DNA from: an uncultured Eubacteriales bacterium
Lineage (GTDB): Bacteria; Bacillota; Clostridia; Christensenellales; CAG-314
Assembly (NCBI GenBank): GCA_900544545.1
Contig: UQVY01000018.1
Span: 1-17,916 of the forward strand
Length of the DNA stretch: 17,916 bases
Reading direction: 5' to 3'
Positions 7,689 through 15,037 of the stretch are shown here, in pieces (within the stretch, counting starts at the first letter, position 1; every line of letters starts with the position of its first letter). The notes under the pieces are model-generated. The model saw nothing but the letters and a program-made list of their open reading frames with translations, was not told the origin of the DNA and made no database searches. The position numbers and the translations under genes were made by a program.

Positions 7689-7708
7689 TCGGGACAATCC
7701 CGATTTTT
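7689..7708 (+). terminator. Small intrinsic terminator / attenuator before the protease gene
   Basis: A perfect 6-base stem TCGGGA (7689-7694) / TCCCGA (7698-7703) with loop CAA, followed directly by TTTTT (7704-7708). It points toward the protease gene and no upstream plus-strand gene needs it, so it would end a transcript from the repeat region or act as an attenuator. A GGAGGAGGT ribosome-like site at 7711-7720 follows with no start codon at normal distance. Confidence 0.5.
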
Positions 7709-7866
7709 GTCGGAGGAGGTAAATTTTTCAGGAAATAAAGCGAAAAGAGGGTAATGTTTCGATAATTAAAAACGAGGTTAATATGGGTTTAACTTTACGG
7801 GTTATAATAGGAAACATAAGACAGACGCGCGTTAAGCCTTATCAATATATACGAAAAGCAGGAACT

Positions 7867-8892
7867 ATGTTTATGGACAGGAACGGCAACAATTACGGAT
7901 ACGACTTTTTCGGAGAGAATCCGAGCGACGAACTTCGTATGGAGGAGATGATCGACAGGAAAGTCGGAGCCATCAAGAAGAATATTATAATAATCACGGT
8001 AGTATTCGTGCTTATACTGGGGCTTATTATGGTGTCCGTGACCACGGTCGCCTATAACGACCTCGCCAACAGCCTTAAAAAAGACTATAACGAACAGATT
8101 GCGAATGTAAGCGACGACGTCGTAAAAAAAGTCGTGGATAAAATCGATTATCAGTACGACATCAACGGAGGTACCGCCGATATAGGTTCGGTCGTATGGA
8201 AGAAGAATCAGGACGCGATTATCGAGGTCTATTGCTACAAAGCCGCATACGCCGACCAGACCAGTCAGTTCAGCGCGACGGCCTCGGCTTTCGTTATAAA
8301 CGAAGAAGGCTACCTTATAACCAACGCGCACGTCGTGACCTACGATAAGATCACGAGTGTATGGGGAATAGGCGAAACCAAGAAGACTATGGTTTACGGA
8401 AAGCTTCTCGGAAAATTCAAGAATTCGGACGCGTATTACGAGCTGAGCGTAATCGCCTACGACCTCGACCTCGATCTGGCGGTTATGAAATTCAAGGAAA
8501 ATCCCGCGGAATTCTCTTACGTTACGTTTATGGATTCGGACTGCGTGGTAATGGGACAATCCGCAGTCGTTATCGGAAACGCCGAAGGACTGGGGATCTC
8601 CGTCGCGACGGGTACGGTCACGAACATCGGCGTAGTCAACGATTCGCAGGAATACATTCAGACCGACGCCGCGGTCAATCACGGAAACAGCGGCGGTCCC
8701 ATCTTCAATTCCGTAGGCTACTGTATGGGCGTAGTTACCTCCAAGATAGCCGAGGGTTCTGCGGACGGAATAGGTTTCGCCATTCATTCCAACCAGACGA
8801 TGGCGTATATCGACGGCGTTGCCGAAAAGAACGGAATAACCATAAAATACTACCTTTACGAAAAGACTGCGCAGAGTTCGCAGAATTCTTAA
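7867..8892 (+). CDS. Membrane-anchored trypsin-like (HtrA/S1C-type) serine protease
   Basis: A 341-residue protein with a hydrophilic cytoplasmic start, one transmembrane segment (about 39-63, NIIIITVVFVLILGLIMVSV), a short coiled stretch and an extracytoplasmic trypsin-like domain. The catalytic triad is visible: His155 (TNAHVV), Asp203 (DLDLAVMKF) and Ser275 (GNSGGPIFN), with TGTVTNIG before it as in DegP/HtrA. Unlike typical HtrA it ends soon after the protease domain and has no PDZ domain. The frame is open from an ATG at 7783 with GAGG 5 bases before it, but the extra 28 codons are rich in TTA, CAA, CGA and GCA, unlike the rest. ATG 7867 or ATG 7873 (AGGA 9 bases upstream) is therefore preferred. 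It likely degrades or monitors exported proteins; a link to the divergent pilus operon is only inference from position. Confidence 0.9.
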   Translation: MFMDRNGNNYGYDFFGENPSDELRMEEMIDRKVGAIKKNIIIITVVFVLILGLIMVSVTTVAYNDLANSLKKDYNEQIANVSDDVVKKVVDKIDYQYDINGGTADIGSVVWKKNQDAIIEVYCYKAAYADQTSQFSATASAFVINEEGYLITNAHVVTYDKITSVWGIGETKKTMVYGKLLGKFKNSDAYYELSVIAYDLDLDLAVMKFKENPAEFSYVTFMDSDCVVMGQSAVVIGNAEGLGISVATGTVTNIGVVNDSQEYIQTDAAVNHGNSGGPIFNSVGYCMGVVTSKIAEGSADGIGFAIHSNQTMAYIDGVAEKNGITIKYYLYEKTAQSSQNS

Positions 8893-9222
8893 ACGCGGAA
8901 AGGGTTCGTCGCAATAAAACCGAGCGATAAATCAACCCGTAAAACGAAAACCGTAAATCTGCATATAAGACAAAGCGATAAATCGGCGGATAAATCCGCG
9001 GAGCGGTGAATCCGCAGATGAAACGCCGGCAAAACGCATAACCAAGCCAATACCTCGAGACAAAGCGACTGAAAAGTTTCGATATCCTCCTTTTTTCCCG
9101 AAGCGGGGAGACGGAAAAGCCGGACCGTTTTCCCCGCGAGCGGGTTTTCGGAAGCAAGGTCGTCGTCTCCTTTGCACAACACGGACGGAGAAAGTCGGGC
9201 GAGCGCCGATAAAGATTGCCCC
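8893..9222. other. Intergenic region without a gene
   Basis: No ORF with a credible start and codon usage was found on either strand. The stretch contains GCGATAAATC twice (around 8932 and 8972), a GCGGAT-AA-ATCCGC palindrome near 8984-8997, and the candidate terminator at 9133-9148. The minus-strand ORFs here lack ribosome sites and have arginine/phenylalanine-rich, low-complexity composition. Confidence 0.6.
9133..9148 (+). terminator. Candidate terminator downstream of the protease gene
   Basis: CCCG (9133-9136), tetraloop CGAG, CGGG (9141-9144), then TTTT (9145-9148). The stem is short and it lies about 240 bases after the protease stop codon, so this is a weak call. Confidence 0.35.
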
Positions 9223-9251
9223 TTGCAATAATCTCCGATTCGTGATATAAT
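9223..9251 (+). promoter_or_regulatory. Sigma-A promoter of the pseudouridine synthase gene
   Basis: TTGCAA (9223-9228), a 17-base spacer, then TATAAT (9246-9251) with a TGn extension (TGATATAAT). Twelve bases, GTGATATAATAC, are identical to those at the downstream -10 of the pilus promoter. Transcription is expected to start near 9258. Confidence 0.85.
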
Positions 9252-9255
9252 ACAG

Positions 9256-9292
9256 AAAGCCGCAGTCGGTATCCGGAAACTACTGCGGCTTT
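9256..9292 (+). promoter_or_regulatory. 5'-leader stem-loop of the pseudouridine synthase mRNA
   Basis: An 11-base perfect stem, AAAGCCGCAGT (9256-9266) paired with ACTGCGGCTTT (9282-9292), with a 15-base loop. It begins at or within two bases of the predicted transcription start, so the mRNA would begin with this hairpin. Only three Ts end the right arm, too few for a good terminator; 5'-end protection from decay or weak attenuation are possible. Confidence 0.6.
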
Positions 9293-9314
9293 CAGGCCGT
9301 TAAGGGAGGATTTT

Positions 9315-9338
9315 ATGCGGAGAAATGAAATACTTTGA
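9315..9338 (+). other. Seven-codon leader ORF overlapping the pseudouridine synthase start
   Basis: The strong ribosome site AAGGGAGGA (9302-9310) is 4 bases before ATG 9315, which opens a frame of only seven codons (MRRNEIL) ending in TGA at 9336-9338. The main gene starts at ATG 9325 in another frame, inside this mini-ORF, where only a weak GGAGA 2 bases upstream is present. The arrangement would suit translational coupling by reinitiation. It may also be accidental, with the strong site serving 9325 at a 14-base distance. Confidence 0.35.
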
Positions 9339-10197
9339 GTTTATATGCGGGAGGGATACGAATCTCGTTTCTTATGCGTCGTTCGTTCTCGGACGCTCGA
9401 AGGGTTTTGCCGCGGAGCTTTTAAGGAAGGGCGACGTTCGGCTCGGCGGCGTGAAAATCAGGGAGGATTCGGACGTAAAACGAGGCTCGAAACTCGGATT
9501 TTACGTAACGGAAAGGGTTTTTGCGGAGGCTCTGGGGGAGATTTATTCCGACGACAACGTTTTTGCCGCCTTCAAGCCTTCGGGAATAGAATCCGCGGGC
9601 GACTTTTCTCTCGAGGAAAGACTTTCGGCTCTTCTGGGAAGATCCGTCCGCGCCGTCCACAGGCTGGACACGAATACCAAAGGCGTGAATCTTTTCGCTC
9701 TCAACGACGAATCCGAGTCGGAGCTTCTGAAGGCTTTCAGAGAAAGAAGAATCGATAAGGAATACAGAGCCGACGTTTTCGGAAATCCCGCAGGGAGCGC
9801 GGTTCTGTCCGATTATCTTATAAAAGACCCGGAAAAGGGCTTGTGCCGCGTAACCGAAAGAAAGGTCCGCGGAGCCTTTGAAATCGTTACCGGATACGAG
9901 CTTATAGGAAGCACGGTCTTTTATGCGGATAAGTCCCGGGGAAAGCAATCCGAGGCCGTGAAGATTTCCTCGCTTCTCGTCAGACCGAAAACCGGACGCA
10001 CTCACCAGATAAGAGCGCATCTCGCGTACAAGGGGCTTCCGATCGTCGGCGACTGCAAATACGGCGACTATCGGCTCAACAGGCTCGTCGGCGAAACCGT
10101 ACAAAGACTCGTCTGCGTATCTCTTTGCGGAGATTTTCCTTCGGAGAGCGTCCTTTCGTATCTTTCGGGCAAAAAAATTTCCTGTCAATTCCTTTGA
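9325..10197 (+). CDS. RluA-family RNA pseudouridine synthase
   Basis: A 290-residue enzyme that isomerises uridine to pseudouridine in rRNA or tRNA. An S4-like RNA-binding domain occupies about 12-65 (SKGFAAELLRKGDVRLGG). The catalytic motif HRLDTNTKG carries the nucleophile Asp115, and the C-terminal half has the family signatures RPKTGRTHQIRAHL and GLPIVGDCKYG. Length is normal for RluA/RluC/RluD-type enzymes. The exact target position cannot be read from the sequence. In-frame sequence upstream of ATG 9325 reaches a stop at 9301-9303 without another ATG, GTG or TTG, so the start is forced. It has its own promoter, a leader hairpin and an overlapping mini-ORF; the next promoter begins 6 bases after the stop codon, so it is probably transcribed alone or with read-through. 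Confidence 0.95.
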   Translation: MKYFEFICGRDTNLVSYASFVLGRSKGFAAELLRKGDVRLGGVKIREDSDVKRGSKLGFYVTERVFAEALGEIYSDDNVFAAFKPSGIESAGDFSLEERLSALLGRSVRAVHRLDTNTKGVNLFALNDESESELLKAFRERRIDKEYRADVFGNPAGSAVLSDYLIKDPEKGLCRVTERKVRGAFEIVTGYELIGSTVFYADKSRGKQSEAVKISSLLVRPKTGRTHQIRAHLAYKGLPIVGDCKYGDYRLNRLVGETVQRLVCVSLCGDFPSESVLSYLSGKKISCQFL

Positions 10198-10202
10198 AAT
10201 AC

Positions 10203-10231
10203 TTGCCACGAAGCGGGAAATAGGTTATAAT
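10203..10231 (+). promoter_or_regulatory. Sigma-A promoter of the Dabb-protein / cyclophilin operon
   Basis: TTGCCA (10203-10208), exactly 17 bases, then TATAAT (10226-10231). It starts 6 bases after the previous stop codon. A short inverted repeat, TCGCTT-TACGC-AAGCGA (about 10245-10261), lies in the 5' leader. Confidence 0.8.
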
Positions 10232-10286
10232 AGGCAGGAATGTATCGCTTTACGCAAGCGAACGGACTTTGTAAAGGAAGTGGGTT

Positions 10287-10574
10287 ATGGTAAAACACGT
10301 TGTTCTTTATAAGCTTAAGGATTCTTCGGAGGAATCGAGAAAAGCCGTCGTCGACAAGCTTATGTCGATGAAGGGGAAGATTGATTTTCTTGTGGATATC
10401 GAAGCGGGTAGCGATTTTCTCGCGAGCGAAAGGAGCTTCGACGTTGCTCTCGTCGTTACGCTTCCGTGCAGGGAGGATCTTGCGGTTTACGCAGAGCATC
10501 CCGTTCATCTGCCCGTCAAGGCGTTTATGAAGACCGCGGTGGAGAAAGCGGTATCCTGCGATTACGAAGTTTAA
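10287..10574 (+). CDS. Small Dabb-domain (stress-responsive A/B barrel) protein
   Basis: A 95-residue protein starting MVKHVVLYKLKD, with the Dabb (dimeric alpha/beta barrel) pattern: a first strand containing HVVLYKL, a central ALVVTLPCREDL strand-helix, and the AVYAEHPVHLPVKAF motif in which the His-Pro-x-His is characteristic. Family members form ferredoxin-like homodimers, and most bacterial ones have no known substrate. AAGGA lies about 9 bases before the ATG. The stop codon is 19 bases before the next start, so it is co-transcribed with the cyclophilin-like lipoprotein. The cellular role is unknown. Confidence 0.92.
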   Translation: MVKHVVLYKLKDSSEESRKAVVDKLMSMKGKIDFLVDIEAGSDFLASERSFDVALVVTLPCREDLAVYAEHPVHLPVKAFMKTAVEKAVSCDYEV

Positions 10575-10593
10575 TTTTAACGAGGTGCTATTT

Positions 10594-11418
10594 ATGAAAA
10601 AAGTTGCTTTATTGCTTGCCGTCATTATGGCTGCTCTTACGCTCGTCGGATGTTCCTCCGGATTTATGAGCGACAGAGAAATGCTTAAACTCACGAAAAA
10701 TCCCGAAGTTTCCGTTACGCTCAGCTATACCGATTCGGATAATATTCAGAAAGAATTCACGCTCGTTTACGAGCTTCACTACGAAAAAGCTCCCATCACC
10801 GTCACCAATTTCGTCAATCTCGTTCAGGAAGGCTTCTATAACGGCAGCGTAATCAGCGGCGGAAGCGTTTCCTCCTCTCCGAGAGAGACCAATTCGTTCT
10901 ACTACATTTCCGGCGGCAGCTATAAGCTTGCCGAAGGCGAAAACAAACTCGACGTCCTCAGCAAGGACTATTATATCAAAGGCGAATTCAAAGCCAATCA
11001 GTGGATGGCGGACGACGAAACCCCTCTCAAACACGAACTCGGCAATCTCGTTATGAGCAGGACGAGCGGCGTCAGCGGTTTCGACACGGCTTCGACCGCC
11101 TGGTACATCTGTATGTCCACCTGGGCTAAAAACGACGGTAATTACGCCGTTTTCGGAACCCTTAAGTCTATGAGCGGCAAGATTTACAAGACGGGAGAAA
11201 ACGACGAGAAGGTCGTTGATCTCGAGATTCCCGCTCAGACCTCGATGATTTCCGTATTCTACACCGATATGATGGGACTCAGTACCTCCTCGCAGAGTAT
11301 GAAGACCACCGAAGAAAAATCCACGACCGTCAAGATTCCCAACATCACGATTACCGTTAATATGACTGTGGATACCTTCGGCGTTACCTTCCCTCAGGCA
11401 AAGACCGTCAAGAAGTAA
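10594..11418 (+). CDS. Cyclophilin-like peptidyl-prolyl isomerase lipoprotein
   Basis: A 274-residue lipoprotein. Residues 1-20 are a lipoprotein signal ending in LVGC with Cys20 as the lipidated residue, so the protein sits on the outer face of the membrane. The rest is a cyclophilin-type domain: YEKAPITVTNFVNLVQEGFYNG at 63-84 in part, IKGEF at 128-132, HELGNLVMSR near 147-156, STAWYICMS and NYAVFGTL. The FHRV segment holding the catalytic Arg and the QGGD segment are not recognisable (SGGSVSSSPRETNSFYYISGGSY instead), so activity may be weak or lost. A Ser/Thr/Lys-rich tail follows. ATG 10594 is chosen because GAGGT lies 8 bases upstream; a GTG three codons earlier overlaps that site. It may help exported proteins to fold. 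Confidence 0.92.
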   Translation: MKKVALLLAVIMAALTLVGCSSGFMSDREMLKLTKNPEVSVTLSYTDSDNIQKEFTLVYELHYEKAPITVTNFVNLVQEGFYNGSVISGGSVSSSPRETNSFYYISGGSYKLAEGENKLDVLSKDYYIKGEFKANQWMADDETPLKHELGNLVMSRTSGVSGFDTASTAWYICMSTWAKNDGNYAVFGTLKSMSGKIYKTGENDEKVVDLEIPAQTSMISVFYTDMMGLSTSSQSMKTTEEKSTTVKIPNITITVNMTVDTFGVTFPQAKTVKK

Positions 11419-11485
11419 CAGGGACGTTTTGCGTATCGGAGCAGTGCGTCTGCCTTACGGGATTCAATAACCGTTTTGTTTGACT

Positions 11486-11508
11486 AAGGGCGCGTTGCGC
11501 CCTTTTTT
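11486..11508 (+). terminator. Strong intrinsic terminator
   Basis: AAGGGCGC (11486-11493) pairs perfectly with GCGCCCTT (11497-11504) around a GTT loop, and the right arm runs into six Ts (11503-11508). It ends the Dabb/cyclophilin transcript. Its U-tract ends only 6 bases before the DUF512 start codon. Confidence 0.92.
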
Positions 11509-11514
11509 AAGTTT

Positions 11515-12807
11515 ATGTTAACAGTAAAAAGCGTAGATAAAGGCAGTATTGCCGAAGAGATAGGGCTTCGGGCGGGCGACGTAATCGTTGCTTTCGACGG
11601 AAAGGAAGCTCTCGATATATTGGATTACAGCTATTACGACAACGCCGACCGATTCGTTATGACGGTAAAGAGAGGCGAAACCGTCGAGGATTACGAAATC
11701 GAAAAGGACGAATGGGAGGAACTGGGCGTCGATTTTACCGACAACTGCTATCTTACCCCCAAGGCTTGTCTGAACAAGTGCGTTTTCTGCTTCGTCGACC
11801 AGCTCCCGAAAGGACTTCGGCGTACGCTGTACGTAAAGGACGACGACTATCGCCTGAGTTTTGCTACGGGCAACTACGTTACGCTCACGAATATCGGCGA
11901 GAAGGAGATTTCGCGGATAACCGACAGGAAGTTTTCTCCGCTTTATATATCCGTCCACGCGACCGACGAAGCCGTGAGGAAGTATCTTCTCGGGCGTCCT
12001 CAGGCTCCCGACCTTATGCCCGTTCTGAAGAGATTTGCCGACGCGGGAATAGTTATGCACACGCAGGTGGTTATGTGTCCCGGAATCAACGACGGGGAAG
12101 TCCTTATGAAGACGGTGCGGGAGCTTGCAGATCTTTATCCGCAGGTCAAGAGTCTTGCTGTGGTTCCGGTCGGGCTTACCGGGCATAGAAACGGGCTTGC
12201 GGAGGTTAAACCCGTGGACGAAGAAACCGCGAGGCGCACTATCGAGAGCTGCGACGCTTTCAATAAGACCTTCCGCGAAAAACGCGGGGAGAATTTCGTA
12301 TTCTGCTCGGACGAGATGTACGTCAAAGCCGATATAGAGGTTCCGGACGAGGAGTATTACGGGGATTTCGAGCAGATCGAGAACGGCGTCGGTCTTCTTA
12401 CCGAACTCAAACGCGACTGCGGCGAGGCTCTCGAAGGCTCGTCGAGAGCGAGAAAAGGGACTTTCGCGATACTGACGGGCGTTTCGGCTTTCGATTATAT
12501 ATCGAGGGAAGTCGGGAAAATCAAGAGTCTTTATCCCGACCTCGACGCGACGGTCATCGCGGTGAAGAACGAATTTTTCGGAGAATCGGTTACGGTCACG
12601 GGGCTTCTGACGGGCGGCGACCTTCTCAAAACCATAAAAAAGCTGCCCGGGAACGCGACTGTTCTGCTTCCGAGAGTAATGCTCAGGGAGTTCGAAAACG
12701 TTTTTCTCGACGGAATGACGGTTGACGAGCTTCGGAAGGCGGGAAAAAGAAACATCGAAATCGTCGAAACGGGCGGAATTCCGCTCGTCGAGGCTCTGAC
12801 GAGATAG
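11515..12807 (+). CDS. DUF512 family protein: PDZ plus radical-SAM-like iron-sulfur protein
   Basis: A 430-residue conserved protein found next to der in many Bacillota. Residues 1-60 form a PDZ-like domain (SIAEEIGLRAGDVIVAFDG). A cysteine motif C85-x3-C89-x2-C92 (CLNKCVFCFVDQLPKGLR) is of the radical-SAM type and should bind a 4Fe-4S cluster. A barrel-like region follows (YISVHATDEAVRKYLLGRP, HTQVVMCPGINDG), then the DUF512 domain to the end (DATVIAVKNEFFGESVTVTGLLTGGDLL, LPRVMLREFENVFLDG). The reaction is unknown; a link to ribosome assembly has been suggested only through its association with der. In-frame sequence upstream of ATG 11515 meets a stop at 11485-11487 and offers no other start. 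No Shine-Dalgarno is visible, and a terminator lies just upstream. Confidence 0.95.
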   Translation: MLTVKSVDKGSIAEEIGLRAGDVIVAFDGKEALDILDYSYYDNADRFVMTVKRGETVEDYEIEKDEWEELGVDFTDNCYLTPKACLNKCVFCFVDQLPKGLRRTLYVKDDDYRLSFATGNYVTLTNIGEKEISRITDRKFSPLYISVHATDEAVRKYLLGRPQAPDLMPVLKRFADAGIVMHTQVVMCPGINDGEVLMKTVRELADLYPQVKSLAVVPVGLTGHRNGLAEVKPVDEETARRTIESCDAFNKTFREKRGENFVFCSDEMYVKADIEVPDEEYYGDFEQIENGVGLLTELKRDCGEALEGSSRARKGTFAILTGVSAFDYISREVGKIKSLYPDLDATVIAVKNEFFGESVTVTGLLTGGDLLKTIKKLPGNATVLLPRVMLREFENVFLDGMTVDELRKAGKRNIEIVETGGIPLVEALTR

Positions 12808-12905
12808 CTTCGGGAGCATCCGTATTTTGCGGAAAACAACAAGAAAATCGATAATCGGGAGAAAGTCTTCGTCTGCGGAGGATCCGCGCGGAGATAACGG
12901 AAAAA

Positions 12906-14237
12906 ATGAAACCCTTCGTGGCTATAGTAGGTAAAGCGAACGTCGGAAAATCCACGTTCTTCAATAAAGTTTCGGGCGACAGGAAGTCGATAGTTCTGGA
13001 CGTGGCGGGAGTTACGCGCGACAGGCTTTACGCTGACGCGGAATGGCTCGGCAGACAGTTTACGCTCATCGATACGGGCGGAATCCAGATTAAAAGCGAC
13101 GATAAAATGGCTGTTCATATCCGCCGTCAGGTCGAAATTGCTCTCGATCTCGCGCAGGTCGTGCTTTTCTTCGTAGACGGAAAGAACGGACTCACCTCCG
13201 AGGATTACGAGGTTGCTTCGCTCGTAAGAAAGACGGAAAAGCCCGTTTTTCTCGTAGTCAACAAGATAGATAATTTCAGGGATCTCGACCTTTCCGATTT
13301 TTATTCTCTCGGAATAGGCGAGGATGTTTTCCCGATTTCCAGCGAACATCTTATGGGCGTCGGAGATCTTCTCGACGAAGTTATAAGGTATTTCCCCGAA
13401 ACGGACGGGGAAGAGGACGAGGAGCGGATTAAAATCGCCGTCGTCGGTAAGCCCAACGCCGGAAAGTCCAGCCTCACCAACTGTATTTTAGGCTACGACA
13501 GGACGATAGTCAGCAATATCGCCGGAACCACGCGCGACGCAATCGACACGCCCTTCGATTACGACGGAAGGAAGTATACGATAATCGATACCGCCGGAAT
13601 CAGAAGGAAGCGCAGCATAGAGGACGCTTCGGTCGAAGCTTACAGCGTTATGAGAGCCTTGGGCGCGATAAGGCGCTGCGACGTCTGTCTGGTCGTACTC
13701 GACGCGGGCGAAGAGCTTTCCGAGCAGGACGTAAGGATCGCGGGCTACGCTCACGAACAGGGCAAGCCTACGGTCATCGTTCTGAACAAGTGGGATCTTA
13801 TCGAGAAGGATACCTTCACTATCGAAAAATACAAGAAAAAACTTGCCGCGGACCTTGCGTTTATGGATTATTTCAGGTATATAACCGTGAGCGCAAAGAC
13901 CGGTCAGAGGCTTCCGAAGCTTATGACTATGATCGACGAGGTGTACGCAAACAGCTGTTTCAGAGCCTCTACGGGCGTTCTTAACGACGTCCTTGCCGAT
14001 ATGACGGCGGCTGTCGAACCTCCCTCCAAAAACGGAAGAAGGCTCAAAATCAAGTATATCACCCAACCCGTAACCCGTCCGCCGACCTTCGTTCTTTTCG
14101 TAAACGATTCGAATCTTATGCACTTTTCGTACAAGAGGTATATCGAGAACGAATTGAGGAAATCATTCAATCTGAGCGGAACGCCGATGAAGCTTTTCGT
14201 GCGTTCGTCGGGCGAGAAAGACGACGGATTAAAGTAA
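12906..14237 (+). CDS. der: Ribosome assembly GTPase Der (EngA)
   Basis: A 443-residue GTPase with two tandem G domains and a C-terminal KH-like domain, needed for 50S subunit maturation. First domain: G1 GKANVGKS at 9-16, G3 DTGG, G4 NKID. Second: G1 GKPNAGKS at 181-188, G3 DTAG, G4 NKWD. An acidic linker (ETDGEEDEERIK) joins them. The KH-like end includes RRLKIKYITQPVTRPPTFVL in part and RSFNLSGTPMKLFVR. Length is the usual 435-490 residues. The ribosome site is weak (CGGA 6 bases before ATG). A small GCGGA-GGA-TCCGC hairpin at 12876-12888 is in the 98-base leader. It is followed by plsY after 22 bases, a common order in Bacillota. Confidence 0.98.
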   Translation: MKPFVAIVGKANVGKSTFFNKVSGDRKSIVLDVAGVTRDRLYADAEWLGRQFTLIDTGGIQIKSDDKMAVHIRRQVEIALDLAQVVLFFVDGKNGLTSEDYEVASLVRKTEKPVFLVVNKIDNFRDLDLSDFYSLGIGEDVFPISSEHLMGVGDLLDEVIRYFPETDGEEDEERIKIAVVGKPNAGKSSLTNCILGYDRTIVSNIAGTTRDAIDTPFDYDGRKYTIIDTAGIRRKRSIEDASVEAYSVMRALGAIRRCDVCLVVLDAGEELSEQDVRIAGYAHEQGKPTVIVLNKWDLIEKDTFTIEKYKKKLAADLAFMDYFRYITVSAKTGQRLPKLMTMIDEVYANSCFRASTGVLNDVLADMTAAVEPPSKNGRRLKIKYITQPVTRPPTFVLFVNDSNLMHFSYKRYIENELRKSFNLSGTPMKLFVRSSGEKDDGLK

Positions 14238-14259
14238 TCCGGATCCGGAGGAATTCAAA

Positions 14260-14976
14260 GTGACTCGGTTAATATGGCAGTATGCGTTGTACGGTCTTGC
14301 CTGCTACCTTTTAAGCAACTTCAATTTCGCCGTTTTTATATCCAAGAGATTCAAGCATCGGGATATAAGGACGGTCGGCAGCGGTAATCCCGGGACGACC
14401 AATATGTTCAGAGCCTTCGGACTCAGAACGGGGCTTATCACCTTCGTCTGCGATATGATGAAGGGATTCGTCTGCGCGCTCGGAGGAAGGCTTCTTTTCG
14501 GTTACGTCGCGGAATCGGTCGGTCTTACCGGCGCGGAGCTCGAGAACGCGGCTCTTTTCGGCGGATACGTCGGAGGGCTTTGCGCGGGACTCGGACACGT
14601 ATTTCCGGTTCTTTTCGGCTTCAAGGGCGGGAAAGGCTTCGCTACGGGCATAGGTTTCTTTCTTGCCGTCGATCCGCTCGTCGCGGTAATGGCGATCATC
14701 GTCGGCTCGGTCGTGCTTTTGGCGACCGATCTGATGTCGCCCTTTGCGATTCTGTTTTTCACGATAATGACGCTCCGGAGCGCGATTTCGCTGCTTCCGG
14801 ACAGATGGCCGCATTTCGTTGCGGTGGCTTTGTATTACGCGATGGTGCTTTTTGCCCACAGGCATAACATAAAGCGGCTCTATCACGGGCAGGAAAACAA
14901 AATGGGTATCGCCAAGTATTTCCGTAAGAAAGATAAGGAAGACGAAGACGACGATAACGAAAAGACCGATAACTGA
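14260..14976 (+). CDS. plsY: Glycerol-3-phosphate acyltransferase PlsY
   Basis: A 238-residue multipass membrane enzyme that transfers the acyl group of acyl-phosphate to glycerol-3-phosphate, giving lysophosphatidate for phospholipid synthesis. It has the three PlsY signatures: GSGNPGTTN at 40-48, the KGGKGFATG loop at 122-129 and HRHNIKRLYHGQENKM from about 200. The start is GTG 14260 with GGAGGA 7 bases upstream. The C-terminal tail (KKDKEDEDDDNEKTDN) is highly charged and longer than in typical PlsY of about 200 residues. It lies 22 bases behind der, so the two are co-transcribed. The common neighbour gpsA is absent here. Confidence 0.97.
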   Translation: MTRLIWQYALYGLACYLLSNFNFAVFISKRFKHRDIRTVGSGNPGTTNMFRAFGLRTGLITFVCDMMKGFVCALGGRLLFGYVAESVGLTGAELENAALFGGYVGGLCAGLGHVFPVLFGFKGGKGFATGIGFFLAVDPLVAVMAIIVGSVVLLATDLMSPFAILFFTIMTLRSAISLLPDRWPHFVAVALYYAMVLFAHRHNIKRLYHGQENKMGIAKYFRKKDKEDEDDDNEKTDN

Positions 14977-15037
14977 AATCGAGTGACGTTTTTCCGTTCC
15001 GATTCATAAGCTGAAGTAAACGTGCGGAGGCTTGATT

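Noticed and set aside
7783..7866. ATG 7783 as the start of the serine protease
   Set aside because: A ribosome site exists (GAGG), but the 28 extra codons use TTA, CAA, CGA and GCA unlike the rest of the gene; not excluded, only less likely.
9091..9110. Hairpin CCCG-AAG-CGGG next to TTTTTT as a terminator
   Set aside because: The T-run is on the wrong side of the stem for the plus strand, and on the minus strand the stem is followed by As.
8735..9228. Overlapping minus-strand ORFs of 97-140 codons in the gap after the protease
   Set aside because: No ribosome sites, odd composition, mutual overlap, and a plus-strand promoter at 9223-9251 runs across them.
11518..12819. A 433-codon minus-strand ORF opposite the DUF512 gene
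   Set aside because: Same codon-register shadow effect; no ribosome site and no recognisable domain.
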